A stretch of DNA of 64,000 bases from Draconibacterium orientale (GTDB lineage Bacteria; Bacteroidota; Bacteroidia; Bacteroidales; Prolixibacteraceae), in the NCBI RefSeq assembly GCF_000626635.1, contig NZ_CP007451.1, positions 4,756,501 through 4,820,500 of the forward strand, given 5' to 3'. The position numbers and the translations under genes were made by a program. This document shows, piece after piece, positions 20,062 through 29,104 of this stretch; position 1 is the stretch's first letter; each line of letters begins with the position of its first letter. Below the pieces are notes generated by a model. That model saw nothing but the letters and a program-made list of their open reading frames with translations, ran no database searches and was not told the DNA's origin.

Positions 20062-20982
20062 TTAGATATTACTTCTCTGGTAACTTACAATTGATGCAAG
20101 TGCTACAGAATTCAACTTTGTTTTTCTACTATCGCCGCGTGATGATACCACTGCAGGCACTTTTGCTCCGGCAATTATTCCCGCCATTTCGGCTTTAGCC
20201 AGTTTCGAATTTGTTTTATAAAAAACGTTGGCCGCATCAATATTCGGGAACAGCAAACAATCGGCATCGCCGGCGACAGGCGAGGTAAAACCTTTTACTT
20301 CGGCCGACTCGGCGTTAATTGCCACATCGAGTGCCATTGGGCCGTCAACCAAACCTCCTTCGATTTGGCCGTGCTCCGACATTTTGGCTATTGTGGCGCC
20401 ATCCATACACGACTGAATAGAGATAATGATTTGCTCGGTAGGTGCAATTACCGCAACTTTTGGTTGTTCTATACCCAGCGATTTTGCCGCACAAATGAGG
20501 TAATTGGTCATTAAAATCTTTTGTTTCAGATCGGGGTAAGGCAACACGGCCGCATCGCCAAAAACAAGCAGTTTATGGTAATTCGGATTGTGCATTACCG
20601 AAACATGGCTTAAAGTACCTTTTGCCGGAATAAGATTGTTCTCCTTTCGTAATAATGCACGCATGAACTTATCGGTGGATATCATTCCTTTCATCAAAAC
20701 ATCGGCTTTGTTTTCATGAATAAGTTCTACGGCTTTGTCGGTAGCCTCGTGGATTGATTTGGCATCATAGATCTGATAATCCGAGCTATCAATCCCCAGC
20801 TTTTTGCACGACTCTTCAATAATTGTTCTGTCGCCGGTTATTATAGGAATTACAAATCCCAGTTGAACAGCATCGTGCATGGCTTCCAGTGTGCTGGTAT
20901 CTACACCGTTAACCGCCACAACACGTTTCGGAGGTTGATTTTTTACAACTTCCAGAAGTTCTGTAAAATTGTTTATACCCAT
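20062..20982 (-). CDS. ptb: Phosphate butyryltransferase
   Basis: Ptb exchanges CoA and phosphate between butyryl-CoA and butyryl phosphate, feeding the adjacent kinase. The 306-residue protein has the PTA/PTB fold: VAVNGVDTSTLEAM near the start, LMKGMISTDKFMRALL, the conserved loop LSHVSVMHNPNYHKLLVFGDAAV and the C-terminal NVFYKTNSKLAKAEMAGI. The ATG at 20982 is the only sensible start. A promoter-like TATTTTCG on the minus strand lies at 21008-21001. Phosphate acetyltransferase is a less likely alternative given the buk partner. Confidence 0.93.
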   Translation of the reverse strand: MGINNFTELLEVVKNQPPKRVVAVNGVDTSTLEAMHDAVQLGFVIPIITGDRTIIEESCKKLGIDSSDYQIYDAKSIHEATDKAVELIHENKADVLMKGMISTDKFMRALLRKENNLIPAKGTLSHVSVMHNPNYHKLLVFGDAAVLPYPDLKQKILMTNYLICAAKSLGIEQPKVAVIAPTEQIIISIQSCMDGATIAKMSEHGQIEGGLVDGPMALDVAINAESAEVKGFTSPVAGDADCLLFPNIDAANVFYKTNSKLAKAEMAGIIAGAKVPAVVSSRGDSRKTKLNSVALASIVSYQRSNI

Positions 20983-21610
20983 TGTTTAGCAATTTTAGCC
21001 CGAAAATACAACGCCTGAAGTTCTCAAGCGATAACTTTTCTCAGCAATTTTTATGTTGTAAACCACCTCTAAAAATTTTAAACTTAGAATTAGTATTCAG
21101 CAATTTACAATTTGATATGAATATGAAATTATTTAGCCCTAAAAACTTGGCATTTTCTTTTTTCACTACTCCCAAAAATCTGTGCTTATTATTTTTTTCA
21201 ATTCTACAGATTATGAACCAGACAAAATATATATGTGTTTAAACAGAGTGTATTCTTTTAAAAGTAGGGAAAATCCCGGTCTTAATCAAATGTAAATCAA
21301 TGTTATTCAAACAATAATATGGTGTTTTACAATATATCAAAATCTTTCTGTCAAAAGAGATTTTATACTATTTTCAAACAATGTAATATTAAGTTGTTTA
21401 TACATGTTCAACTTGATTTCAAATCGTCCATACTTCGCATATCCGATTTTCTTCGACCTATCATCCGAAGCAAATCTTCCTGCAAAAAGCAAAAACACAT
21501 TTTTACCTGGGAAATACCGTGCACAAGGCATTTATTAAGGGCTCCTGCAATTGTTGCAGGGCCAACACAATACTCGATTCATTTTAGTAATTAACCAAAA
21601 TATAGCTGCG
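20983..21610. promoter_or_regulatory. Divergent ptb/acs control region
   Basis: This 628-bp AT-rich gap separates ptb (minus) from acs (plus) and holds no convincing gene. A perfect 7-bp hairpin, CCTGCAA-TTG-TTGCAGG at 21544-21560, lies about 50 nt before the acs ATG and has no T run, so it may be an operator or an RNA structure. No perfect TAnnTTTG was found for acs. A GGGAAAATCCC palindrome is at about 21267-21277. Confidence 0.4.
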
Positions 21611-23533
21611 ATGGAAAATAAAATCACAAGTTTAGCCGAGTACTTTCAGAAGTACAAAGAAAGTGTGGCTGACCCCGATAATTTCTGGGGAAAAATAGCT
21701 GAAAGCCATTATTGGCGAAAAAAATGGGACCAGGTTATTGATTACAAATTTGAGGGGGATGGTGCCCCCGATGTAAATTGGTTTGTAAATGGCAAACTGA
21801 ACATTACCGAGAATATTTTTGAGCGTAACATGTTTATGCGAAAAGACCAGGTTGCAATTATTTGGGAACCCAACGACCCAAAAGAACGGGAGATAAAACT
21901 GACCTATGGCGAGTTGTTTGAAAAAGTAAAACAATTTGCCAACGGATTAAAAAAGATCGGTGTTAAGAAAGGCGACCGCGTAGCACTGTATCTGCCCATG
22001 GTTCCCGAGCTGGCCATTGCCATGCTGGCCTGTGCCCGGATTGGCGCCATTCACTCCATTGTGTTTGCCGGATTTTCGGCAACCGCACTAGCCGACCGTA
22101 TTAACGATGCCGAAGCCAAAGTGGTAATTACTTCCGACGGCGGATTCCGAGGAACAAAATCAATACCGCTAAAAAGTATTGCCGACGAAGCAGTGGAAAA
22201 ATGTCCATCGGTAGAAACTACTGTTGTTTTAAAACGCACCGAAGAAGAAATTCAATGGACAGAAGGAAGAGATATCTGGTGGAACGATTTGATTGCCGAT
22301 GTAGATTGCGAAAACCAGGCAGAAACAATGGATTCCGAAGATGTGCTGTTTATCCTTTATACATCGGGCTCAACCGGAAAACCAAAAGGAGTGGTACACA
22401 CCACCGCCGGCTACATGGTTTATGCCGAATACACCTTTAAAAATGTATTTCAATACAACGATGGCGATATTTACTGGTGTACCGCCGATATTGGCTGGGT
22501 AACCGGGCACTCGTACATTGTTTATGGCCCGCTGTTAACCGGAGCTACTTCCGTTATGTTCGAAGGTGTTCCAACCTGGCCCGATGCAGGACGTTTCTGG
22601 GAAATCGTGGATAAATATAAAATCAACCAATTCTACACCGCTCCCACTGCAATTCGTGCATTGGTGGCACAAGGCGACGAGTGGGTAACTAAACACGATC
22701 TGAGCTCACTAAAAGTGCTGGGTACGGTTGGAGAACCCATCAACGAAGAAGCCTGGCGCTGGTACCACGACCTGATTGGAAAAGGCCGATGCCCCATTGT
22801 TGATACCTGGTGGCAAACCGAAACCGGAGGAATAATGATCACACCGCTGGCAGGCATTACACCAACAAAACCTTCATTGGCAACCTTACCGCTACCCGGA
22901 ATTCAGCCGGTGTTGCTTGATCACGAAGGAAACGAACTGAAAGGCAACAGCGTTGAAGGAATTCTTTGCATTAAACATCCCTGGCCGGGCATGATACGCA
23001 CCACCTGGGGCGATCATCAACGATGCTACCAAACTTACTTTGCATCCTTCCCCGGCTATTATCTGACCGGCGATGGTGCCAAACGCGACGAAGAAGGTTA
23101 CTACCGCATTATTGGCCGTATCGACGATGTTATTAATGTTTCCGGCCACCGTATTGGTACTGCCGAAGTGGAAGATGCCATTAACCAGCACCCCAAAGTA
23201 GTTGAATCGGCTGTGGTTGGTTATCCGCACGAAATTAAAGGAGCCGGTATTTACGCTTACGTTATTTGCGAAGATATGACCGATGCTGAACTGGATAATA
23301 TTGAAGCCGAAATAAAGGCTACTGTAAATAAGTTTATCGGACCGATTGCCAAACCCGATAAAATTCAGATCGTTAGCGGTCTTCCCAAAACAAGGTCGGG
23401 AAAAATTATGCGACGCATTTTGCGGAAAATCGGAGAAGGCGATGCGACCAACCTTGGCGACACCTCTACTTTACTTGATCCGGGCGTTGTTGAAGAAATT
23501 ATCGACGGAGCAAAAGTTGAAGTAAAACGATAA
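21611..23533 (+). CDS. acs: Acetyl-CoA synthetase, AMP-forming
   Basis: Acs activates acetate to acetyl-CoA through acetyl-AMP. The 640-residue adenylate-forming enzyme has the P-loop-like [23 protein letters not shown], the hinge region [20 protein letters not shown] and the C-terminal [11 protein letters not shown], whose catalytic lysine is Lys598. In other bacteria acetylation of this lysine switches the enzyme off and a sirtuin restores it; a GNAT fusion protein and a Sir2 protein lie 2-5 kb downstream. I use the ATG at 21611, because the frame upstream runs through a hairpin and gives residues not typical of Acs. A terminator follows at 23542. Confidence 0.96.
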   Translation: MENKITSLAEYFQKYKESVADPDNFWGKIAESHYWRKKWDQVIDYKFEGDGAPDVNWFVNGKLNITENIFERNMFMRKDQVAIIWEPNDPKEREIKLTYGELFEKVKQFANGLKKIGVKKGDRVALYLPMVPELAIAMLACARIGAIHSIVFAGFSATALADRINDAEAKVVITSDGGFRGTKSIPLKSIADEAVEKCPSVETTVVLKRTEEEIQWTEGRDIWWNDLIADVDCENQAETMDSEDVLFILYTSGSTGKPKGVVHTTAGYMVYAEYTFKNVFQYNDGDIYWCTADIGWVTGHSYIVYGPLLTGATSVMFEGVPTWPDAGRFWEIVDKYKINQFYTAPTAIRALVAQGDEWVTKHDLSSLKVLGTVGEPINEEAWRWYHDLIGKGRCPIVDTWWQTETGGIMITPLAGITPTKPSLATLPLPGIQPVLLDHEGNELKGNSVEGILCIKHPWPGMIRTTWGDHQRCYQTYFASFPGYYLTGDGAKRDEEGYYRIIGRIDDVINVSGHRIGTAEVEDAINQHPKVVESAVVGYPHEIKGAGIYAYVICEDMTDAELDNIEAEIKATVNKFIGPIAKPDKIQIVSGLPKTRSGKIMRRILRKIGEGDATNLGDTSTLLDPGVVEEIIDGAKVEVKR

Positions 23534-23541
23534 CTCTTAAT

Positions 23542-23580
23542 AAAAACAGGCATCTTCTCACGAGGGTGTCTGTTTTGTTT
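23542..23580 (+). terminator. Intrinsic terminator after acs
   Basis: AAAACAGGCA pairs with TGTCTGTTTT with G-T pairing, followed by GTTT. It separates acs from the transporter gene. Confidence 0.65.
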
Positions 23581-23686
23581 CTCAACCTTCTTTATTTACT
23601 TAACAGGCAGCACTTCAATGCAATGTTCTTTCGCACAGCATTTATGCCTGTTTTCCTGTCCATAAAAACCAAAGAACTAAACAAAA

Positions 23687-24982
23687 ATGAAAGGACTAAA
23701 AATTACTAACCGTTGGGCTGTAGTGGTTGGAGCAATACTTATACAATTAGCTTTGGGCGCTATTTATGCCTGGTCGGTATTTACCGCATTATTAACCGAA
23801 CCCAACGGCGATTATGGCTTTTCGGCCACACAAACCGCCTGGGTATTTTCTGTTGGCCTGGCCACATTTGCCGTGGTAATGGTTTTTGCCGGAAAATGGC
23901 AAGCCAAATCAGGGCCTACAATCGTGGCATTAACCGGCGGCCTTGTTTTAGGTGCCGGATATATTTTAGGTGGATTATTTGGAAGTTCATTTCTGGCCCA
24001 ACTGCTGTTTATTGGAGTACTCGGCGGAGCAGGAATCGGCCTCGCCTATGTGGTTCCCATTGCTGTTGGCGTAAAATGGTTCCCCGATAAAAAAGGACTA
24101 ATAACCGGGTTGGCCGTAGCCGGTTTTGGTTTTGGCGCAACCATTTGGGTGAAGCTTGCAGGCTCGTGGTTTGGAGGCCTGTTAAACACCAGCAGCGCTT
24201 TTGGCTTGCCAGGCGTACAGAGTGTATTTGTTATTTATGGAATTGTATTCGCCATCATGGTTGTTTTGGGCTCGCTTGTAATGGTCAATCCGCCCGCTGG
24301 ATACAAACCCGCAGGTTATGAACCACCGGTAAACCACACTGCCAAAACATCGGGTGGCGTTGAGTTTGACTCCAGCCACATGCTTCGTACTAAACAATTT
24401 TATGCCATTTGGGTGGTATTCATTTTTTCGGCACTTGCTGGTCTGATGGTAATTTACTGCATAAAACTATTTGGCATTGATGCTCTGGAATACAACGGAA
24501 TTAAAAACGCCGGAGTAATAACCGGAACTGCAATGGCCTGGTACGCCATATTTAACGGATTAGGCCGAATTGTTTGGGGAATGATTTCCGATAAACTCGG
24601 ACGAAAACGAGCCATATTTTTTATGACCCTATTTCAGGGGGTGATTATGCTGATGATCTACCACATTTTTATTCGCTTTGGCGTAACTTCCGGGTTTATT
24701 GCCAGTGCCTGTATAATTGGCTTCAACTTTGGCGGAAACTTTGCGCTATTTCCGGCCATTACAGCCGATTTTTTTGGAAATAACACCGTTGGCAAAAACT
24801 ACGGCTGGATGTTTACAGCCTACGGTTTTGCAGGAATTGCAGGCCCTCAACTTGCCGGTCATTTTAAAGATTCGGCAACCGCATCATCCGGGCCAATCGT
24901 TTGGATGGCTCCTTTTATAATTGCCGGAGTTGCCTGTTTAATTGGCAGCGTTATTATTTTGCTTACTAAACCACCTAAATAG
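23687..24982 (+). CDS. OFA-family (oxalate/formate antiporter-like) MFS transporter
   Basis: A 431-residue, 12-helix major facilitator. The start (NRWAVVVGAILIQLALGAIYAWSVF) and GAGIGLAYVVPIAVGVKWFPDKKGL are characteristic of the OFA family, whose members carry oxalate, formate, lactate or other small carboxylates. GRIVWGMISDKLGRKRA is the MFS loop 8-9 motif. Between acs and an acyl-CoA synthetase, a monocarboxylate such as acetate is the most likely substrate (inference). It has its own terminator at 24990, so it is not strictly cotranscribed with the next gene. Confidence 0.88.
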   Translation: MKGLKITNRWAVVVGAILIQLALGAIYAWSVFTALLTEPNGDYGFSATQTAWVFSVGLATFAVVMVFAGKWQAKSGPTIVALTGGLVLGAGYILGGLFGSSFLAQLLFIGVLGGAGIGLAYVVPIAVGVKWFPDKKGLITGLAVAGFGFGATIWVKLAGSWFGGLLNTSSAFGLPGVQSVFVIYGIVFAIMVVLGSLVMVNPPAGYKPAGYEPPVNHTAKTSGGVEFDSSHMLRTKQFYAIWVVFIFSALAGLMVIYCIKLFGIDALEYNGIKNAGVITGTAMAWYAIFNGLGRIVWGMISDKLGRKRAIFFMTLFQGVIMLMIYHIFIRFGVTSGFIASACIIGFNFGGNFALFPAITADFFGNNTVGKNYGWMFTAYGFAGIAGPQLAGHFKDSATASSGPIVWMAPFIIAGVACLIGSVIILLTKPPK

Positions 24983-24989
24983 TGAACCA

Positions 24990-25020
24990 GAAAAAGCGTC
25001 GGCAAAAGACGCTTTTTTTA
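24990..25020 (+). terminator. Intrinsic terminator after the OFA transporter
   Basis: AAAAAGCGTC (24991-25000) pairs perfectly with GACGCTTTTT (25008-25017), with T residues beyond. Confidence 0.85.
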
Positions 25021-25283
25021 TTTGCTATCACTGGTTTTTGCTGATGTATGCTATATAACACCGTATTTTCTTATTGTTTTACAGCATAGTTTATCACGAC
25101 CTTTTATACACAAAAGCTGTAACTAACTAATTCAATTACCATTACATTTTTCGGCCAGGTAAAAGCCCGGTTCCTGAACATTTTCGAACTTGGTATTTTT
25201 TCATGAAATTTATAACGGATTTCAGTCAACTACTAAAATCAACAGAATACTGACACCCGATTTAAACCAAAAAACGAAGAAAC

Positions 25284-27977
25284 ATGGCCATAAAAAAACT
25301 CGATAGTATTTTCCGACCAAAACGAATTGCCCTAGTTGGCGTTTCAAATAATCCCGACAGTGTAGGCGGTATCACCCTTCGAAATTTAGTGGGAGGAGGT
25401 TTTAACGGCGTTGTATATCCGGTAAATCCGCGCCGCGAAGCCGTTTTTGGAATACCTTGCTACCCGGATGTAAAAAGCCTGCCGAAAACTCCGGACCTAG
25501 CCGTTATTATGACTGCAGCCGAGGCCGTACCTCAATTGGTGCAAGATTGTGGCGAGGCCGGAATTCACGGCGTAATCATCATGTCGGCCGGTTTTAAGGA
25601 AGCAGGAGAAGCAGGTAAAAAGCTGGAAGAGCAGGTAAAAGCTCAAAAAGCTAAATTCCCTGATATGCGAATCGTTGGCCCTAACTGTCTGGGCATTTTG
25701 GTGCCGGGACTAAATATGAATGTAAGTTTCGCTCAAACAATGCCCAAGAAAGGACACGTGGCATTTATTTCGCAATCGGGCGCGCTTTGTACTTCTGTTC
25801 TCGACTGGGCTTACGAGTCCAACATAGGATTTTCCAACTTTGTTTCAATTGGTAATTCCATGGACGTAAGTTTTGGCGATCTGATCGATTATTTTGGACA
25901 AGATCCAAACACAAAATCCATTGTGCTTTATGTTGAATCCATCGCAAATGCCCGCACCTTTATGTCGGCAGCAAGGGCTTTTTCGCGCGAAAAACCGATC
26001 ATCGTATATAAATCAGGTCGTTACCCCGAATCAGCTGCAGCAGCCGCATCGCATACCGGGGCTATGGCTTCTGAAGATTCGGTTTACGATGCCGTATTCC
26101 GCAGAGCAGGTTTGGCAAGGGTTTTCGAATTTGGAAACATTTTCGATTTTACCGACCTGGTAGGCCGCAAACGTATTCCGAAAGGGAACCGGCTGGCAAT
26201 TGTTACCAATGCCGGCGGACCTGGTGTAATGGCAACCGACTCGCTGCTATCAATGGGTGGAAGCCTGGTAAAACTGTCGGAAGAAACCATGCAGAAACTA
26301 AACGATTACCTGCCCTCATTTTGGTCGCATGGCAACCCGGTTGATGTACTGGGAGATGCTACACCCGAAAGATTTGCAAGAGCTGCCGAAATAGTTTTGG
26401 AAGATAAAGAGGTGGATTCCGTGTTGGTGCTGCTTACCCCGCAGGCTATGACTGATCCTACAGCCACGGCACAGGCCATTGCCACTATGTCGAAGAACAC
26501 AACAAAATCGATTATGACATCGTGGTTGGGAGGAGCTGCCATGCACGAAGGTATTCACATCCTCAACCAAAATGGCATTTCGAATTACCCTGCTCCGGAA
26601 CAGGCCATCCGTGCATTTATGACACTTTCTGATTATTCCGAAAATCAGCAAATCCTGTATGAAACGCCACGTGAGGTACCGGTTTCATTTCAGTACGACC
26701 GCAACGAACTTCGCCAGAAATACCTGACCCAGGTATTCCCAAAAGCCAAAGTACTGAATGAGGACGATTCGAAAATGCTGGTGAACGACTACGGTATCGA
26801 CACCACGCACCCTACCCCTGCAACAACCGAAGATGAAGCCGTAAAAATTGCCGAAGAAAAAGGTTACCCTGTGGTGCTGAAAATTTATTCGCCTGATATT
26901 ATCCATAAATCGGATGTTGGCGGTGTTGCCCTGAACATTGAAAACGAAGAAATGGTGCGGGCTACTTTCCGCAACATGGTAAAAACAGTCGCTGAAAAAC
27001 GCCCCGAAGCCAGAATTGATGGTATTACCGTACAAAAAATGGTGGACACCAAAGACGGTATCGAACTAATTGTCGGGACAAAAAAAGACCCGGTATTCGG
27101 AACCGTAATGCTGGTTGGCATGGGCGGCACAACTGCTGAACTTTTTAAAGATCAGCGCCTGGAATTTCCGCCATTAAACGAACACCTGGCCCGCCAAATG
27201 CTGCGATCGCTAAAAATTTATCCGCTGCTGAAAGGCTGGCGCGGCGATGCACCTAAAAACATCGATAAACTGATTGAGGTACTCATTCGCATGTCGTACC
27301 TGGCGGCTGATTACCCCGAAATTGAAGAGCTGGACATCAATCCGCTTATTGTTACCCCAGAAGATGTAATTGCGCTTGATGCACGAATAGTCGTTGATGA
27401 AGAATTGCTGACAACTCCGGCAAAAGAATATTCGCACCTGATTATGCGCCCATACCCGGAAAGCCTGATAAAAGAAGCGACTTTACGCGATGGAACGCCA
27501 GTAACTCTGCGTCCCATCCGGCCTGAAGATGAGCCCATGTGGCTCGAACTGCTGGGAAGTTGCTCGAAAGAATCCATCTATCACCGCTTTCGTTACGACT
27601 TTTATTTTGATTCGCACGAGGTGGCTTCACAATTCTGCTTTATCGATTACGACCGCGAAATTGCCATTGTTGCCGAGCACGAAAAGGAAAATGGCAAAAA
27701 TGAGCTTATCGGTGTTGGGCGGTTGATTGCCGACCCCGATGTGGAAATTATGGAATATGCGGTGTTGATTACCGATAAGTGGCAGAAAAAGGAGCTTGGG
27801 TTTACATTGACCAGCTACTGCCTTGAAATTGCCAAATCGCGCGGAATTAAGAAGCTGGCAGCCGAAACCACACGCGATAATAAACCGATGATCTCTGTTT
27901 TCCGGAAACTGAATTTTAAAATCCGTTTTAACGAAGACACCACAGTAACGGTTAACAAAGACCTGGAGCAGGAATAA
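25284..27977 (+). CDS. ADP-forming acyl-CoA synthetase fused to GNAT acetyltransferase
   Basis: An 897-residue fusion. Residues 1-130 form a CoA-binding Rossmann domain (RIALVGVSNNPDSVGG), 150-460 a succinyl-CoA-ligase-like pair, 480-700 an ATP-grasp domain, and about 732-890 a GNAT domain. The phosphohistidine of ADP-forming acetyl-CoA synthetases is present as His257 in SHTGA, and the second one as His541 in IIHKSDVGG. The Pat/PatZ protein acetyltransferases share the layout but are described as having an inactive synthetase half, so here both activities may be live. The GNAT acetyl-CoA loop reads WQKKELGFTL, lacking the first Gly of QxxGxG. Neighbours acs and Sir2 suggest acetate activation and its control by lysine acetylation. 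Confidence 0.9.
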   Translation: MAIKKLDSIFRPKRIALVGVSNNPDSVGGITLRNLVGGGFNGVVYPVNPRREAVFGIPCYPDVKSLPKTPDLAVIMTAAEAVPQLVQDCGEAGIHGVIIMSAGFKEAGEAGKKLEEQVKAQKAKFPDMRIVGPNCLGILVPGLNMNVSFAQTMPKKGHVAFISQSGALCTSVLDWAYESNIGFSNFVSIGNSMDVSFGDLIDYFGQDPNTKSIVLYVESIANARTFMSAARAFSREKPIIVYKSGRYPESAAAAASHTGAMASEDSVYDAVFRRAGLARVFEFGNIFDFTDLVGRKRIPKGNRLAIVTNAGGPGVMATDSLLSMGGSLVKLSEETMQKLNDYLPSFWSHGNPVDVLGDATPERFARAAEIVLEDKEVDSVLVLLTPQAMTDPTATAQAIATMSKNTTKSIMTSWLGGAAMHEGIHILNQNGISNYPAPEQAIRAFMTLSDYSENQQILYETPREVPVSFQYDRNELRQKYLTQVFPKAKVLNEDDSKMLVNDYGIDTTHPTPATTEDEAVKIAEEKGYPVVLKIYSPDIIHKSDVGGVALNIENEEMVRATFRNMVKTVAEKRPEARIDGITVQKMVDTKDGIELIVGTKKDPVFGTVMLVGMGGTTAELFKDQRLEFPPLNEHLARQMLRSLKIYPLLKGWRGDAPKNIDKLIEVLIRMSYLAADYPEIEELDINPLIVTPEDVIALDARIVVDEELLTTPAKEYSHLIMRPYPESLIKEATLRDGTPVTLRPIRPEDEPMWLELLGSCSKESIYHRFRYDFYFDSHEVASQFCFIDYDREIAIVAEHEKENGKNELIGVGRLIADPDVEIMEYAVLITDKWQKKELGFTLTSYCLEIAKSRGIKKLAAETTRDNKPMISVFRKLNFKIRFNEDTTVTVNKDLEQE

Positions 27978-28041
27978 ACCACTAAACACGAAAGTACATA
28001 TATTTAGGTTTGAATATTTTTAAAAATGAACAAAGAATAGG

Positions 28042-28135
28042 ATATGAGTAGAAAGTACTGAGTAGTGAGTAAAGAATGTAAACACGTATAAGTTTCTCAA
28101 TACTCAAATCTCTGTACTCAAAACCAATACAAATG
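28042..28135. repeat. Degenerate AGTA/TACT intergenic tract
   Basis: TATGAGTAGAAAGTACTGAGTAGTGAGTAAAG on one side and TTTCTCAATACTCAAATCTCTGTACTCAAAACC on the other are imperfect inverted copies. The words match the tract at 18826-18900. Nothing in the rest of 27978-28275 looks coding apart from the hairpin at 28235. Confidence 0.45.
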
Positions 28136-28234
28136 TTTATAGAAACTAAAGCAGCAGCAAGAATCCAGAATTTTCGGGAGCGCTGTTTTAATCATTAACA
28201 AGGAATAAAAACCTTTTACATTAAATATTGTTAT

Positions 28235-28264
28235 CTCCCGGTAAACAGCAAGGTTTCCGGGAGT
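28235..28264 (+). promoter_or_regulatory. Hairpin immediately before the Sir2 start codon
   Basis: CTCCCGGTAAAC pairs with GTTTCCGGGAG with one bulged T; the 3' side continues TTTTAAAATT. The ATG follows 11 nt later. It could be a weak terminator of the upstream gene or a structure that limits ribosome access. Confidence 0.5.
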
Positions 28265-28275
28265 TTTAAAATTGT

Positions 28276-29043
28276 ATGAGTTCTACTAAACTAACAAAAT
28301 CACTGATCGATAAACTTTGGCAGGCTTCGTACCTTATCCGAAAGGCGAAATATGCCGTGGCATTTACCGGTGCGGGTATTTCTGTTGAGAGTGGAATTCC
28401 GCCGTTCCGGGGCGAAAATGGTCTGTGGAATGTTACCCACCCCATTTTTTTGGAAATTGAATATTTTCAGAAAAAGCCATTGCAGTCGTGGAAAAAAATA
28501 AAGGAAATATTTTACGACAGCCTGGGTGATGCCGAACCCAATATTGCGCATATTATGCTGGCAAAAATGGAAGAACGCAGTTTTGTTGAAACCGTTATCA
28601 CGCAAAACATCGATCACCTTCACCAAAAAGCCGGCAGTAAGTATGTTTACGAATTGCACGGCACTTACAAGCAGTTAATTTGCACCGAATGCAGCTCGGA
28701 ATACGACATGAGTTTTGCCGACCTGAATTACCTCCCTCCCACTTGTTTTGTTTGTAAAGGCATTTTAAAACCCGACATGGTTTTCTTTAACGAACCCATT
28801 CCTGCATTTGCAAAAAAACGTGCGTTCGAAGAAGCTGCTAAAGCCGATGTGCTGCTGATAATCGGTACCAATGCCGAGGTTTTACCGGCAGCCGAAATAC
28901 CGGTTGTGGCTAAAAACAACGGGGCAAAAATCATCGAAATAAATATCAAACCCTCCCATTTCACCAACACCGTTACCGATATTTTCCTTCAGATGAAAGC
29001 CACCGAAGCCATGAGCGAACTGGGCCGTTTATTGTATCTTTAG
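28276..29043 (+). CDS. NAD-dependent protein deacylase, Sir2 family
   Basis: Sirtuins remove acyl groups from lysine using NAD. The 255-residue protein has TGAGISVESGIPPFRG (residues 31-46), TQNIDHLH with Gln110, Asn111 and Asp113, catalytic His128 in ELHG, and four zinc cysteines, Cys136/139 and Cys157/160. IIGTNAEVLPA is the later nicotinamide-site motif, in which the usual Ser is Asn (GTSxxV to GTNAEV). The Tyr/Arg pair that marks desuccinylases is not evident. It lies downstream of the synthetase-GNAT fusion and in the same region as acs, the set used elsewhere to control Acs by acetylation. Confidence 0.92.
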   Translation: MSSTKLTKSLIDKLWQASYLIRKAKYAVAFTGAGISVESGIPPFRGENGLWNVTHPIFLEIEYFQKKPLQSWKKIKEIFYDSLGDAEPNIAHIMLAKMEERSFVETVITQNIDHLHQKAGSKYVYELHGTYKQLICTECSSEYDMSFADLNYLPPTCFVCKGILKPDMVFFNEPIPAFAKKRAFEEAAKADVLLIIGTNAEVLPAAEIPVVAKNNGAKIIEINIKPSHFTNTVTDIFLQMKATEAMSELGRLLYL

Positions 29044-29104
29044 ATTATTCTTGTGGTTTTGAAAAATTATATCTACAATTAAAATCCATTTCAAATTAAG
29101 TTAT

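Noticed and set aside
20982-21594. Short frames in the ptb/acs gap
   Set aside because: Low-complexity Phe/Lys/Ser-rich translations, no promoter, no domain.
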